From the NCBI RefSeq assembly GCF_040954645.1, contig NC_092804.1, positions 145,647,108 to 145,711,107 on the forward strand: a stretch of DNA of 64,000 bases, given 5' to 3'. Position numbers and translations under genes: made by a program. The notes below the pieces were generated by a model. That model saw only the letters and a list, made by a program, of their open reading frames with translations. It was not told the origin of the DNA and did not search any database. Positions 30,601 through 44,800 of this stretch are shown one piece after another (the first letter of the stretch is position 1; each line of letters opens with the position of its first letter). This stretch comes from Diabrotica undecimpunctata (taxonomy: Eukaryota > Arthropoda > Insecta > Coleoptera > Chrysomelidae).

Positions 30601-32675
30601 TTGGACTACTATTACACGATAGATTCTAACCGAATATAACTGTATTAAATAATGTATGTTGCACAACAAAATATTAATCGCAACAATAAAAACATAAAAT
30701 GTATTATGTAATAGATCTTATAGCTCCTTATGCACTTGATATCGCCAAACCAATAGAATACTACGAAGTATTTTGTAAGCAACTCCAATACGAGCTGGAC
30801 ACCCAATGATAAAATATTAGTTATGTAGATATAAACGCAACAATAGAAAACCCTTTTTAGGTGTAGTTAAAGAAATATTTAACAAATACATGATAAATTA
30901 TGATGATGATAATGGTTGTTAACTTCTTGTGGCCTAAATTGGATGATATGGACACGATATACTTATGGTTTCAACAGGACGATGCTATTTGAAGCCATTA
31001 GACTCTTTCTTATAGGTTTTCGTTAGTCATGGGTCTATACAGATAAACGCAGATCTAAGAGGATAAGCCACAAACCACGTCAACCCTAAAAGTAAACATA
31101 TCTCATGACAATCTTTAAATTCAGCCTGCCTTGGAGGTTCAGTCAGGCTACCCAGCAAAGCCGCACCGAACATTTGAACAATGTTATATTTCATACAAAA
31201 TGGCATTGTAAGACCTTTTAAACAAAATAAAAGTTTTGATAATCCCTTACACACGTTTTGTTTAATTTCAATTTAAAGATAGGAAGCGCTTAAGTAAAGA
31301 TCCCATTATAGAACAACTTAACTGTGACTGCTTAACTAAAATAAAAGCAGATGCAATAAATATAGAAATGAGATAAGGAGACAACTTAAATACATTCTTG
31401 TTCAACTAGATAATGGACAAACTAAGAGAAACAGTAAAACCACTGATTGGCTACAAAGTGGGAGACTAATATATCAATAGCGTAGGCTATGCAGCTGATG
31501 TCATATCGCTGGCCAGTACCGAAGATGATCTACAAAGGATACTATACACATTTAATAAAATAGCAAAAGAATACCAGGTGATAATGTCAACAGATTAAAG
31601 CAAATATATACCTATATCCAAAGAACCAATTAGCACAAACTGAGAACGAAGAAAAAATAATATAGTATGTGTTATAATTATGTCTTCTGGACGTATACAC
31701 ACGACTGATACTATGAAGACGACTACGGCAAGAAATAAGGACAAGCAAAAAATATCCAAAACCCAGATGAGAATTACTACATGGAATATCAGGTCGGTCA
31801 ACTCAAGGGACCAAAAAATAACCCAAGTGCTGAAAGGGAAACAAATAGACTTTGCGATTTACAGGAAACGAAAAAGAAAGGAAAAGGATAATCAAAATTA
31901 GGTGAATACATACTAATCTACAGTGGAGTAGCAAAAACAAACAGGGCCAAAGAAGGTGTAGCATTACTAATACCCCAAAGGTACCAAAATCATATCAAAG
32001 AGTTTCAATACATTGTAATCAGAAAGGATTTTAATAGCAAAGATAAGAATGGAAAAAGAAGACCTAAACATTGTCGGAGTATACGACATAGAAAATAATA
32101 AGCCTTAAACAATAAGGGAAAAGTTTTATGACGAATTACAGATAAAGGAATATGGAGAATGATCAAGGGGCAGATGAACGAACTAATAAAAACAAAACAC
32201 ATTTAGAAGGAAACATTGTAGCATTTTTAAATGCCTTGTTATATATCAAAAAATAAATCAAAATTGTGTACTAGAAATAAATAACAGACTAACTCGCAAT
32301 CTATTTATTTAGTGAAGCTAAAAAAATTCACATATTGTAATACTACCAATTTAACCAAACCTTATATCAGGTATGATACAAAAGATATTACTTGTGTTAG
32401 TTAAAATTGTAAGTGAGGCGGGGTTTGGGTGGGTTTTACTGATTGTTGATTGTACAGGTGACATTAGTATAAAGATAATATATACAGTACTTACATTTCA
32501 GTACAAGCTCTATTGTGAAGATGGCGTATTTCAAATGCTCATTTTGCTAACGTATCGTCTGGGATTTGTGAAATATCTCTCTTTAAAAAGGGAGACAAAT
32601 CGGACCCGGAAAATTAAACAGGAATTAATTAATTAAACATGTAGCATTTGCAAATTCTTTGGTATATAAATTTCT

Positions 32676-32761
<86 letters not shown>

Positions 32762-35700
32762 ATGATGTATTGTTTGTTTGAATGATGAGCAATGAGTATT
32801 TTTAATAATATAGTTATTATTAAATTATATATATAATAATATTATTAAATTCTCTAGTATATAACTTATTTAAAATAATCAAATACTTTTTTTATATCTA
32901 ATATTATGTAGTATATAACTTATAAATTAATTTTTTAAACAATATCATTTCAACACCCCAAAATTAAATTTAAAATAAATAATTTACTTATTATTTTTTT
33001 AAATATTAATTTTCTTATCCACATACCTTAGTAATTATAATAAATGAAATAATTTAATTTCCTATTTTAATTGTTCTATCAAATACATCCCTGTTCGCAG
33101 TCTATGTCAAACTGTCATGTCAAATAGAAGTTTCTGTGTTTATATTTTACAATTACAATGAATAAAGATAATCTAAGTGTCCATATTGTTTTAAGTTTAT
33201 CTATAGACAAAATCTAGGAATTCCTTCAATTCAACAGGCTTTCATCCATATGAAATGGTAAGTTTTATACTTTATTATATTAGAAAGACATTTATATATA
33301 GAATCAATTTTGTATCTAACCCCAAATTATGATTTTTAGGGTACAAAATAATTTCCATATGTATCAGACAATAAATATGATGTCAAATTGATTCAAAATA
33401 ATGAAATCTACCATCTATTTAACAAATCAAGTCTATTGAATAAAATGGATATATCAGTAAGCTGTTAGTATTTTTATAATTAGTGTTAAGTTTATAATAT
33501 ATTACTTCTTTTTGAAAAAATGTACATTTTTCTTGATTTATTTTAAGTCCAACTTTATCTAATCTGTTTATTATAATTTTTAGGTGTTTCTCATGATCTT
33601 CAGCCGTTTTAGAAACAATTAATATATCACCAATGTAGTGAATTACAAAATGTTCATATTGATCCAAAATATCATGAAGACATCTACATAGAACACTGCA
33701 AGATGATTGAAGTCCAAATGGTACTACTTTCAATTAATATACTACTCCATCTATCTGAAATCCTGTATACTGTCTACTTTTTCTTTCTAGAGGTATTAAC
33801 CAAAAACTATGCTGTAAATCGATTTTAGTGAAAAATGACATTCCTGTAATTCTTCCTAGTATTACATCTATACTCATTGGTGCTTCAATTCCATCTTCTA
33901 ACATATTATTAATTGTTCTGTTTACTTCTTCTCTGTATTTGTATGGTATTGGGTATGATTTTGTTTTAAAATCCTTTTCTTCTTTAACTTTTATACTATG
34001 GATATAATTTTGTGCAATTCTATTTTCTTTATTGACAAGTCTCTTGTGTTGCTGTAATATGGAAACGACTATTGATTTATATTCTTCAGGGCAATTTAAA
34101 ACTTTCATCATATCTTCTTTACAAATAACATTATTCTTCATTATGTACTCATTATTTCTTGCTTCCAATTTTACGCACTCCACCTCGTAGGCATCCATCT
34201 GCTTAAAATTTCCATTCCTTAAATATTCACTACAATAATTATTCTTTACATTCTTTTGGGACATTTCCCTATCATCAAAATACATTTCTTCTTCATAAAC
34301 ATCATTATTTTCTTTTAATAATATCCTATCAACTCTTATTCCTTCTTTCACCTCATCTTTCTGCGTAAATTTAATTATTTGCCCTTCCAAAGTTACCATT
34401 TTTTCTTCAAAATCTATCTTTACTTTCTTCTTTTCCAATTCATCATTTCCCATTAATATATCAACACATAAATCCTTGACAATAAATCCTTGCATATTAA
34501 TTTATTTATTAAGAATATTAATTTTAAAATTGGCTAGTTTATCAATTTCACCCAACTTCTTATTATTTGCACCAAAAATTTTAATTTTTGGAATCTTTAT
34601 TATATCTGATAGTTTAACAGCCGGTTTCCGAAAGGCTGATCATTATCAAAATTAGGTAATCTACTGTTAACAGTCGATTAAATGCATTTTGAGTTGCAGA
34701 AACATCGATCAAACTTCAATCACATAACACACATTAACTAATCTAACAAGCAAATAATCGATGATTAACAGCCGGTCAGAAGTATTTTGGGTTTCCGAAA
34801 CGCTAATTATCGTTTTATCTATGTCAAACTTCTGTCATACTAGCTTGTCAGGTAATCTGAGATTTTTGGACGATTAATCTATGATTAATCTTATAATCTT
34901 TGGTTATGTACCAATAGTTGTAAGTAAATAAAATAAAATCTTTGGTTACGTTGTAAGATACATAAACCTAAGGTGTTTTATAAAAAGCTGTTGTTTAGAA
35001 AGAACCCAAAAATACTGTTCCAAAGGTTCATTTTAAGAATTAAAGATGATAAATGACAAATTGGTAAACATTAACGAACGACACAAAATTATTAGTTAGT
35101 TAGGTTATGTTTGTTTGTTGATTTTCAGAATGCAGATTACACATAAACAGGAATGATGGTAAAGTGAAACAGCAACATTACTTTCTTAATTTAGAGCAAG
35201 ATAAAGAACAATTCGTACAGAAATAATAAACGATTACAATCGATTCTACTGTTTCCATGTAAAATCGTATGTCAAATAATCTATAATCGGTGATCACGTA
35301 ATTTTACCATAATTTTCGTTTCGGAAACCTGTCGCTTGTTAACAATTGATCAAATTTGATACTAGATTACATGATTGGAGATTTGAATAACGTTTCGGAA
35401 ACCGGCCGTTAGTGTATTAAAAATAAAATTCTCCGAGACTAAAGTACTTTCTGAACCAGTATCTATCATAATTTTAATCATTTTATTTTTGGCCAAAGCA
35501 TTTATATAAATTAAATTAATAGATTCAATAATTTTCTCTTCATCTAAAGAAATAAATTCTGAAGGTTTTTCATAATAGCAATGGCCTAACTTGTAATTCA
35601 GAAAGTTTACTGCACAAAATTTGGATTATTAGAATTGTCAGATTGTATCTGACCACTTGGATCTGATGTCCTATGTCTTTCCCTACTATGACTTCTATTC

Positions 35701-37440
35701 ACATTTTCTTGTCTTGTACTATTTCGTTCCCTGTCTTCGCAGCTCCTATTCCTTTGTACACAATTTACCTGTCTGTTATAGTTAGGTCGCTCTGTATTTC
35801 TTCGATTATTAAAATCTTGTCTATTATTATTAGTACTGTTATTAAAATGTTGTCTATTATAATTACTGTTATTATTATTAAAATTTTGTAAATTATTACC
35901 ATATCTATAATTATTATATGATTGTCTATATTGTTGATTATCATTTTTATTATATTGAAAGTTATTATTGTTTTTTCTGTTGTTATTATTACTTGTCATA
36001 TTGCCTCTTTGTATTCTTTGAATAAAATTAATAAAACTATCTATTGTTTGAATATTTTGTACAGTTACTGTTTGCACAACATCAACATCAAAATGTCTAG
36101 ATACATTTAAGACTGTTTCATCCTCTCTAAGTGGTGGTTCTAAATATTTTGCAACCGTTATCAGTTTCAATGCATAATCTACCATATTTGATTTTAAATT
36201 GTGATTATACTTTCCAAAATATAGAATTTCTCTAAACTTTGCTTGCTCTAATTCACCCCAATAATAATTTAAAAATTTATTTTCAAATGTTTGAAAGTTA
36301 TCTAAATCATTTTCAATACTAGCAAACCAAGTTGCTGCATTGTCATTTAATGTCATTCTAATATAATCTTTAATATCATTAATATTATTCACAAATCTTA
36401 ATTTAGGTTTTAAACTATTTATGTATACTCTAGGATGCAAATTTTTTATATTACCAGAGAATTTAATCCCAGTCTCATTTGTTAAATTTAAATAAGGTCT
36501 CCCTATGTCTCTCATTTGTGAAATATCATCTATTCTCTGTTCCACATTTCTTATTTGATTACTATTTATTTGGATATTTTGTTGTATATCGTCTAATTTT
36601 TCTTCTGTGTTTCTCCTGTCTTCGTTAATTTTTACTTCTAAGTTACATTTCTGCAACTCTATTTTCTGTTCTATATCTATCTTATTATCTTGAATAATCC
36701 TCTTTACTTCTGTCCTCTCATTGTCTATCCTTTTCTTGTAGTCATTCCGTATACTTTTTATTAATTTTGCTACTTTTTTCTCTGCAGTTTCAAGTTTTTT
36801 ATCCATTTGTTTTTCTATTTGCTTTACAATTTTATTATTATTATCTTCTATTTTCTTTTCTAATTTTCTATAATTCTCTTCCAATTTCTGTTCCATTTTT
36901 TTCATGTCCTCTTTGACTTCTTTTGAATTCTCTTCCATTTTTTTCGTATTCTCTTCCATTTTTTTCGTATTCTCTTCCATTGTCTTGTTCATCTGCATCA
37001 TTAATGACATCAAAGCTGCCATATTGACATTTTCCTCTCTTTCTGGATTCATTTCTGCAGTATCTTGTGGAACTTGAACTAAACTCTCCTCTTATATAGG
37101 TTGTGTTTCTACTTCCACATCTTCTTCATTCTTTTTGCTTCCTGTACCTTTCTTTCCTTGAGACATTTTGAGACTTTACTTGTTCAAATATAATTAAAAA
37201 TAAAATCTATAATTTTTCGTTTCTACTGATAATTAATTTAATTGTATGAGAGCACTTATCTTCCCAAACTAATTCTTTTAAATAGAGAGCCACCGCGTTG
37301 GGTGCCAAATTGTTATGATGTATTGTTTGTTTGAATGATGAGCAATGAGTATTTTTAATAATATAGGGTTTTTATCGCGGTTCTCAAAGAATTAGTTTGT
37401 AAGTACTTTTTTAAATTATCTTTATTATAACTATTATGAA

Positions 37441-37506
<66 letters not shown>

Positions 37507-38780
37507 AACCTAGCCAATGTAAATTTAAAATAAACTATCTTTAAATTGATATTCTTATAAAACTAATTAAATTCTATAGACAATGTAAAATTTAAACAAA
37601 CTATCTTCAAAATTGAAATTGTTATGACACTAACTAAATTATATTAACAAAATTTTGTACCTTTCTTTCACTGAATGCCTAAATGAACTGTTTTCCACTA
37701 TATATATTCTAATTACCACTGAATGTCTTCGTACTTCGGTTATCCTTGTTTTTGTGAAATTACTTTTTCCAATTATCAGCTTCTACCAATTTAAGATATA
37801 TTTTTCTTCACCAGCATTTATAAACCACCAAGCAAACCAGCAAAACAGCATTTATATTTATTCTTCTTTTCAATATACCAATATCCAATTATTATAAGTT
37901 GATTTATACTAATCTCCAATCATAATATAATTTTAATTTCTTCCAATATCCATCCAATATTCTTGTAATATACTTTTTTAATCTTCAATAATTATTAGTG
38001 TATAATTATAAATGTGCATTAAAATATATGCATAATTTTTAATCTTCATTTAACTCACTATATTAAAAAATTGGACTATTTGTAACTGAATGGACTGGAC
38101 CTACTTTCTTACTAAAACTTTTCTGACTGCACTATCTTGAAAATTCTGAACAATTGACTTCACTAACTTAATGAGTCTATCTTCTACTAACTTTCATAAT
38201 AAACTGGCCATATAGTAACTGTAACTCATAACTGATCGATTCTAATCCAAATCACCGGGTATTTATATCTTTTTTTTCTGTTCTAGAATCATCTGGCAAT
38301 AAATCATGTTCCATTTGTTCTATAAAATAGATGTCTGAATTTTCTGGAACAAACCATTTCGCAAACATGGCCATCTCCGGTGATCCAGAGAATTCCATTC
38401 TTTTCTATTAATAATTTTGTTGACATTTAGGCTTTTCAGATTAGAATAAACATTTAAATCATTAAATATATATAAATTAAACATTTTAAACTAACATTAT
38501 TATTATAACCCCACTTATATTCGTATTATGATTAATTTCTGTCTGTCAATTTACTGTATAGTTGGTTGCCTATGCACATGGCTCACTTAAATATATTTAC
38601 AACATTAAAATACAACTTTTTACACTTATTATATGCTAATTTATTAAAAATGCCCTCACATAAATATATTTTTATTAAATTCTCTAGTATATAACTTATT
38701 TAAAATAATCAAATACTTTTTTTATATCTAATATTATGTAGTATATAACTTATAAATTAATTTTTTAAACAATATCATTT

Positions 38781-38877
<97 letters not shown>

Positions 38878-41800
38878 AATCTCCTCGTATAAGTATTAAA
38901 TTTAAATCCCGTCATATATGTATTAAAATAACGAAGATTATTTTCCATGTATCTCTGTTCCTATCGTACAAGTTAAAATACCCGAAATATATTTCAATTC
39001 CTTCTTAGGTCGGCTCGAGTTAATATAAACCATTTTAGAGTTGTTTATTATTTTACAGATGTGTACTTTCTCGGCATTTTCTTTAAATGTTTTATTCGAA
39101 GTCGCCTTACAATTTTTGTGCGTCCTAAAAATAGGATATTTTGCGTTTTAATTCCCGTCAAGTGTTTTGTTATTCCAAATTATGTGAATGAATTTTAAAG
39201 ATCATTTCATCATTCTCGCTAGAATCGCTACCAGAGGAAGTCGATTTTAGCTTAGGTCCAAATTTTTCATCAAATTTGTAATGTCCTTTTGTTCTTCGTC
39301 CTACGTTATGTCCTAAAATAAGTTTAGTAGCGGTTAATAGTAGTAATTTAATGTGTAACTGCAGTCCAATTCTACCTGTCCCAGTTTTTCTTAAGGAGAA
39401 AAGTTTAAAGTTTTGGCTTCAACCTCGCTGTTTCTGTTTTTTTTTTCTGAAGCAGTTTTTTTTATCGTGTCCAGAGAGTTCAACCCCAGAAATTTTAGCA
39501 ATAATCCCAGAAGTTTCAGTGCAAAATTTTATGTGAAAACCCAGGTAACATTTTGTGTTTAATTTTCAAAGTAAAGTAGACATTTTTTTCAAATAACAAT
39601 AATTGCTTTCATAACAATTTAAATAACGTAATATGTATTATGTATTCTAAATCAAGGGTGTTGTTATGCTGTCAATTTATTTGTTCTTTGTCATCAGTAT
39701 AAATGTCGATATATGACAGCTGGCCTCAAATTTTCTATGACGTTTGTTTTTTTTTTTGAAGAGGTTAACTTTATGAAGTTTCATTTTAATTAAAAGATAG
39801 ATCTTTAATTTTAATAATCTATTTCTGCCACAGTTATAAATAACTTAATAATAGTTTTGAAAGTTTTTTGTAGCGTTTCCCAATTGTAAACATATAGACA
39901 TATGTAAGTCATTTTTATATTTTATTTTGGTATAAACCCATGTAATTTGTTTATCTGTTTGTGTAACTGTTTGTTTGAGACAAAAATAAATGTTTATTTC
40001 ATTTCTCTGAACCATTTTGTCTTTTATTTTAGAAAAATCTCCTAACATTTCTTTGTGTTTACTTCTTTAGGAAGGAAAAGCCTTTTTTCCTTCATCCAGC
40101 AAGTTTAGGATCCTTCGAAGCGGCGTTCTTTTTTTTCTTAAATAGCTAGAAGTATTTCTTGTAGTTCTATTTGTTCATTTGTCCCAGGATATTCATGTAA
40201 GTAACCCTTTTGTTTCATTTTTTTGTAGTTGCCGCAATCCAACCCTATCCTATTAATTATTTTGCTTGCCCCATCTCCGCCCCACTAATTTCTGTCCCCA
40301 ATTTTCTACCCCTTATAATAATACCCCATGTGGTAGGCAAAATATTACGTTACAAATACAACACTAAAATTATCAAACAAAATGATAACAAATAGACTGA
40401 ATAAAATTGTAACACTAGTAGAAGAACAACAAGGTTTTAGGTCGTGAAGATCCTGCACCGACGCTATATTTATAAGTGCAAGAGAAATCATTAGAATATA
40501 ACAAACCGACATATCATCTATGTTTCGTAGACCTTAAGAAGGCATTTGACCGGGTCAAATTAAAGAACATTATCCACATATTGTACGCAAGAGAAATACC
40601 TCTAGGAATAATCAAACCGATTAAAAATATCTACAAAACAACACAATAAAAGTAAAGAAGAAGAAAACTAACTGATTCTATTAAAGCTGGCAATGGGATA
40701 AGACATGGTGATTCCCTGAGTCCTACATTGTGCAACCTGATTATGGATAATATAATAAAAAAAAGTAAGATCAATACTAATCCCTTAAAATAAAGATTTA
40801 CAACATATGCTGCACCAATTTAAAATAACCGCCAAAAAAAAAACAAAGTGCATGGTTATAACAACAAATTTACTAAGATGTAAATTGGAGCTGAAAGGTT
40901 AGATCATAGAACAAGTGATGAAGTTTAAATATCTAGGCATCACATTATCTAGCTACGGGAAACTCGAAACAGAAGTGGAAGATCAAGTGAATAAAGCAAA
41001 TAGAGCCGTAGGTTATCTGAATGAAACAATATAGCGAAATAAAAATATTGGAAAAGAAATGAAAGGCAGAATTTACAAAACAGTCATCAGACCACCAATG
41101 ACATACGCGGCAAAAATACGACCTGACACAAAGAGGACAAAAAGGATGTTAGAAATAACAAAGACGAAAATACTTAGAAAAATTGATGGTAAAACATTAT
41201 GGGACAGAGTTAGAAGTACAAATATACGACATAGATGCAACGTGGAGAACATAAAGGACTAGGTAAGAAATAGAAGAGTAGAATGGAACGATGATATGAC
41301 ATCAAAAATAGTAGTAAAGACGGCAAGAGACGATTCCCCAATAGGAAGACGATCAGTAGGAAGACCACGAAAACAATGGACCGACAATTTACTGAAGGCA
41401 CATTGAAAAACACACAGAGTCATGTCTACATAAAAATAAGAAGAAGAAGACGAAGAAGAAGAAGGAAAAGAAGAATTATGTCTTTGAATTATTTGGAAGT
41501 CGATATAACAAGCTACCGAGAGATCCCTAAAGAAACAGTCAACCAAGTCAGAAAATCAACAACCACTGTAACCAAATTAACAGATATACTGCGAAGAAAG
41601 AAGCATAGGTATAGGATTAAGAACAAAAACAACAGTTTATATAACCTGCTTTCGACCAATATTTAAATAAGCGATACAAAAAAGATCTGATAAAAACAAA
41701 ACAAGCCCTAAGAATACCTGAGATGAAGATATTACAATTTATAGTGATAAAAATTAGACGAGATCGAATAAGAATTCGACATCAAGCAAAAATGTAATGT

Positions 41801-44800
41801 CCAAAATTCAGTGAGATATGAAAGTAACTAGAATCAACATATAACGAGAAAAGGAGAAAACAGAATTACAAAAATTGTAAGAGATGAGAAAATAAACAGA
41901 AAAGACTCCCAGGAAGACTATCAAATAGATAGCAAGACGGTTGGTCTTCGGAATCACAAATAAGACTAAAAATTACCTTCCAAATATGCATCCATCTTAA
42001 AGGAATAGGCAAAACTAGCTGCAAATGAATAGATAGCAAGCTGAGGAGCAGTATTATATACGCAACGCAACTGGGAGATACAGTGTCAGCACAAAAAGCC
42101 AGAGGTTGCGCGTAGTGGAAGCTCTTATCTCATCTCTTGTGAAATCTGGTTATAGATGAGATGATAGCTAGACTCAGCAACGACGGGCATCATGTCTTGA
42201 GATATTGACATATTGACTCTTGTTACAGAATAAACTTCAGTCAACTAGCTACAGTACAACCGATTAACAACAGACCTCTTCCAAAAAAAGGTTCTCTTGT
42301 AATTCTATTTAACTGTCTCGAGCAGCAAAGAGTTAATATTTTTATAATGGTAGCTATCCTTTGTAGCACGTGAGGAAGAAGATATTGATCGATCGAAGGC
42401 GAACTTTACGCCAGAAATACAGAGATCTTAACCAAATTGTCGACTATCAATTGCATATCATACCATAGGCAGAAACTACTTTGTAAAGTAGAATATTCTG
42501 AATTTAGTCGGCTGAAAGTGTCTGTTTTGCCATTCAAGGGGTGCCTAAGTATCATGTCCACCCTGTAGTAAGAAATTTGTTTAAGATACATGCCGTTCTG
42601 TGTCTAAGTTTTTCTACTATCTACGGCTATTTGATAAGCCCTAATATAATGCCTGTCCTAATATGACTCTAGTAAACTGAGACGGGGACATAGCGAACGC
42701 GACATGCATTCTAGTGAGCAATGTGCAATTTGCTATATAGCAAATTACAAAAATGTGTTTCTGGAAGATAACGAAAATTCAGATACCCTTAAAAGTCCAT
42801 TTATATTTAATACTTCCAATATATGTAATTAAAACTTTCATCAGGATAAATTTATTAATTCTTATTCTTTACATTAATTTGTAGATTTGCCTCAATTATA
42901 CAAATTACACTACAGTATGGAGTGATGAACAAAAAATTTCTTACAAATATTTTAACAACCAATGGATGAGCTTTGAAAATGAACAATCAATTATGGAGAA
43001 GGTATACATTGTTTGCAATATTTTTTTATTTGTACTGATTTGCATCAATTATAAAAGTATGCTAGTTTGTACACATTATAAAACGGCTAATAAAATAAAA
43101 TACATTTAACAAGAACACGGGGATGCAAAACTGTTAGTCTTCTAACTTTTTTAAATGCTCTCGTAAGTCAAGTTTAATGCCAATAATTATTATGGTTTAA
43201 TAAAACACCCTGCAGATAGTTTTGTACAAAAAATATATTCCAGCTTACTTATACACCATTAAACTTGGCTTAACACCAATGTTACAAGTAGAGTAGGTAT
43301 GTTTCTATTTCTTCTTACATTGATTATCATATATGTGTTTGTTATTATCTTGCTTGCGTCAAGTATTGCTGGTTCCAGGATATGTTTAATCATAACAAAG
43401 AGCATAAAAAGTCAAGATAAATGTGGCTAATAAACTCGGATTTTCACTCAATATTGTGAAACCTGTATTTGGACGTCTTAAGGTTCGTTAAGTTATGGCT
43501 CTAAAGAAGGGGACGAAATTAATCTCTAGCAAATAGCCAGACGCACATTGTTATCGATGTTATCAATGAATCTTTTAGACCATTTCCTGTGGAGTCGCTT
43601 AAAACACATCATTAATAAAACAAAACCTACCAATATTCAGCAATTAAAAGATAATATTACCACGGAGATAAAAACAATTAGGCAGTCAGAGATATTGTAA
43701 AATGTACGGCATAGTTTTAAACATCGCATGACTTATATTGCAGTAAACGGACAACATTTTGAGAATCTGCTGAAATTATCTTTACTTTTTCTTAAAGTTC
43801 CATCTTCTGTCGAAGGTTGGAAATCATCATGGCTATGCCAACCCTGTTGACTGCCGCTCTAAATAGTTCTAAACTATTGCATTCAAACCAATCCCCTTAC
43901 GTTCCTAAGCCACGATATTCTTCGTCTTCCCCCATTTCGCTTCCTCGAATTTTGCCTTGCATAATAAGCTGCAGTAATGAGTATCTTTGCCCTCTCATAA
44001 TATGGCCTAAGTATTCAAGTTTTGTTCTTTTGATCTTCTTCTTAAAGTGCCTATCCGTTTTGGATGTTGGCGATCATCACGGCTATCTTTACTTTGTTTA
44101 TTGCAGAGTGGAACAGTTCAGTGGTAGTTGTGTTATACCACTTTCGTAAATTTTGAAGCCAGGAAATGCGTCTTCTTCCCGGTCCTCTCTTACCATTTAC
44201 TTTCACTTGGAGAATCAGCTGGAGAAGCCCGTAACGTTCTTGATTTCTCATTACATGTCCTAGATATTCCAACTTTTTAGTTTTGGCGGTCATGAGAATT
44301 TCACATTCTTTCCCCATTCTACGCAGGACCTCCACATTAGTAACTCTGTCTACCCAGGATATACGTAAGATGCGCCTATAACACCACATTTCGAAAGCTT
44401 CGAGCCGATTCATAGATGAAACAGTCAGTGCCCATGCTTTCATTCCGTAGAGCAGAACTGTGAATATGTAGCAGTTCAATAGACGGCATTTTGTTTTTAA
44501 TGATATGTCTCGACTGTTGAAAATGGTTCTCATTCTAACGTATCCTGCTTTTGCTTTTATTATTCGCTGTTTAATTTCTGTTGAGTGGTCCCATTGGCTA
44601 TTTAAATTGGTGAATAGATATGTATATTGCTCGACTCTTTCGATATTCTGTTGGTTGATTGTAAGTTAAGCGTTTAGTATTGGTTTTTTACTAATTGTCA
44701 TAAATTTAGTTTCCTTTATGTTAAGAGCTAGTCCGTATTTGTTGCTGACTTCTGTTATGCGATTTGTTAATATCTGTTAGTTATTCAGATTATCAGCAAA

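Larger units (their letters stand above)
32758..38782 (-). mobile_element. Ty3/gypsy-type LTR retrotransposon, 6.0 kb, internally deleted
   Basis: Leftward element inserted inside a (TA)n array. 5' LTR 38782-37311 (1472 bp, TG...CA), primer-binding site, gag, protease split by a MITE, RT fragment, then a short purine-rich stretch and a 3' LTR reduced to 195 bp. RNase H and integrase are missing: RT ends near 33460 and only about 500 bp of unrelated-looking sequence precedes the 3' LTR. It cannot move by itself. It lies in intron 5 of the + strand chitinase gene, antisense to it. Confidence 0.92.

Noticed and set aside
35607..37052. Gag frame as a domesticated host gene
   Set aside because: It lies between a recognisable LTR/primer site and pol in a defective element; an intact frame alone does not show domestication.
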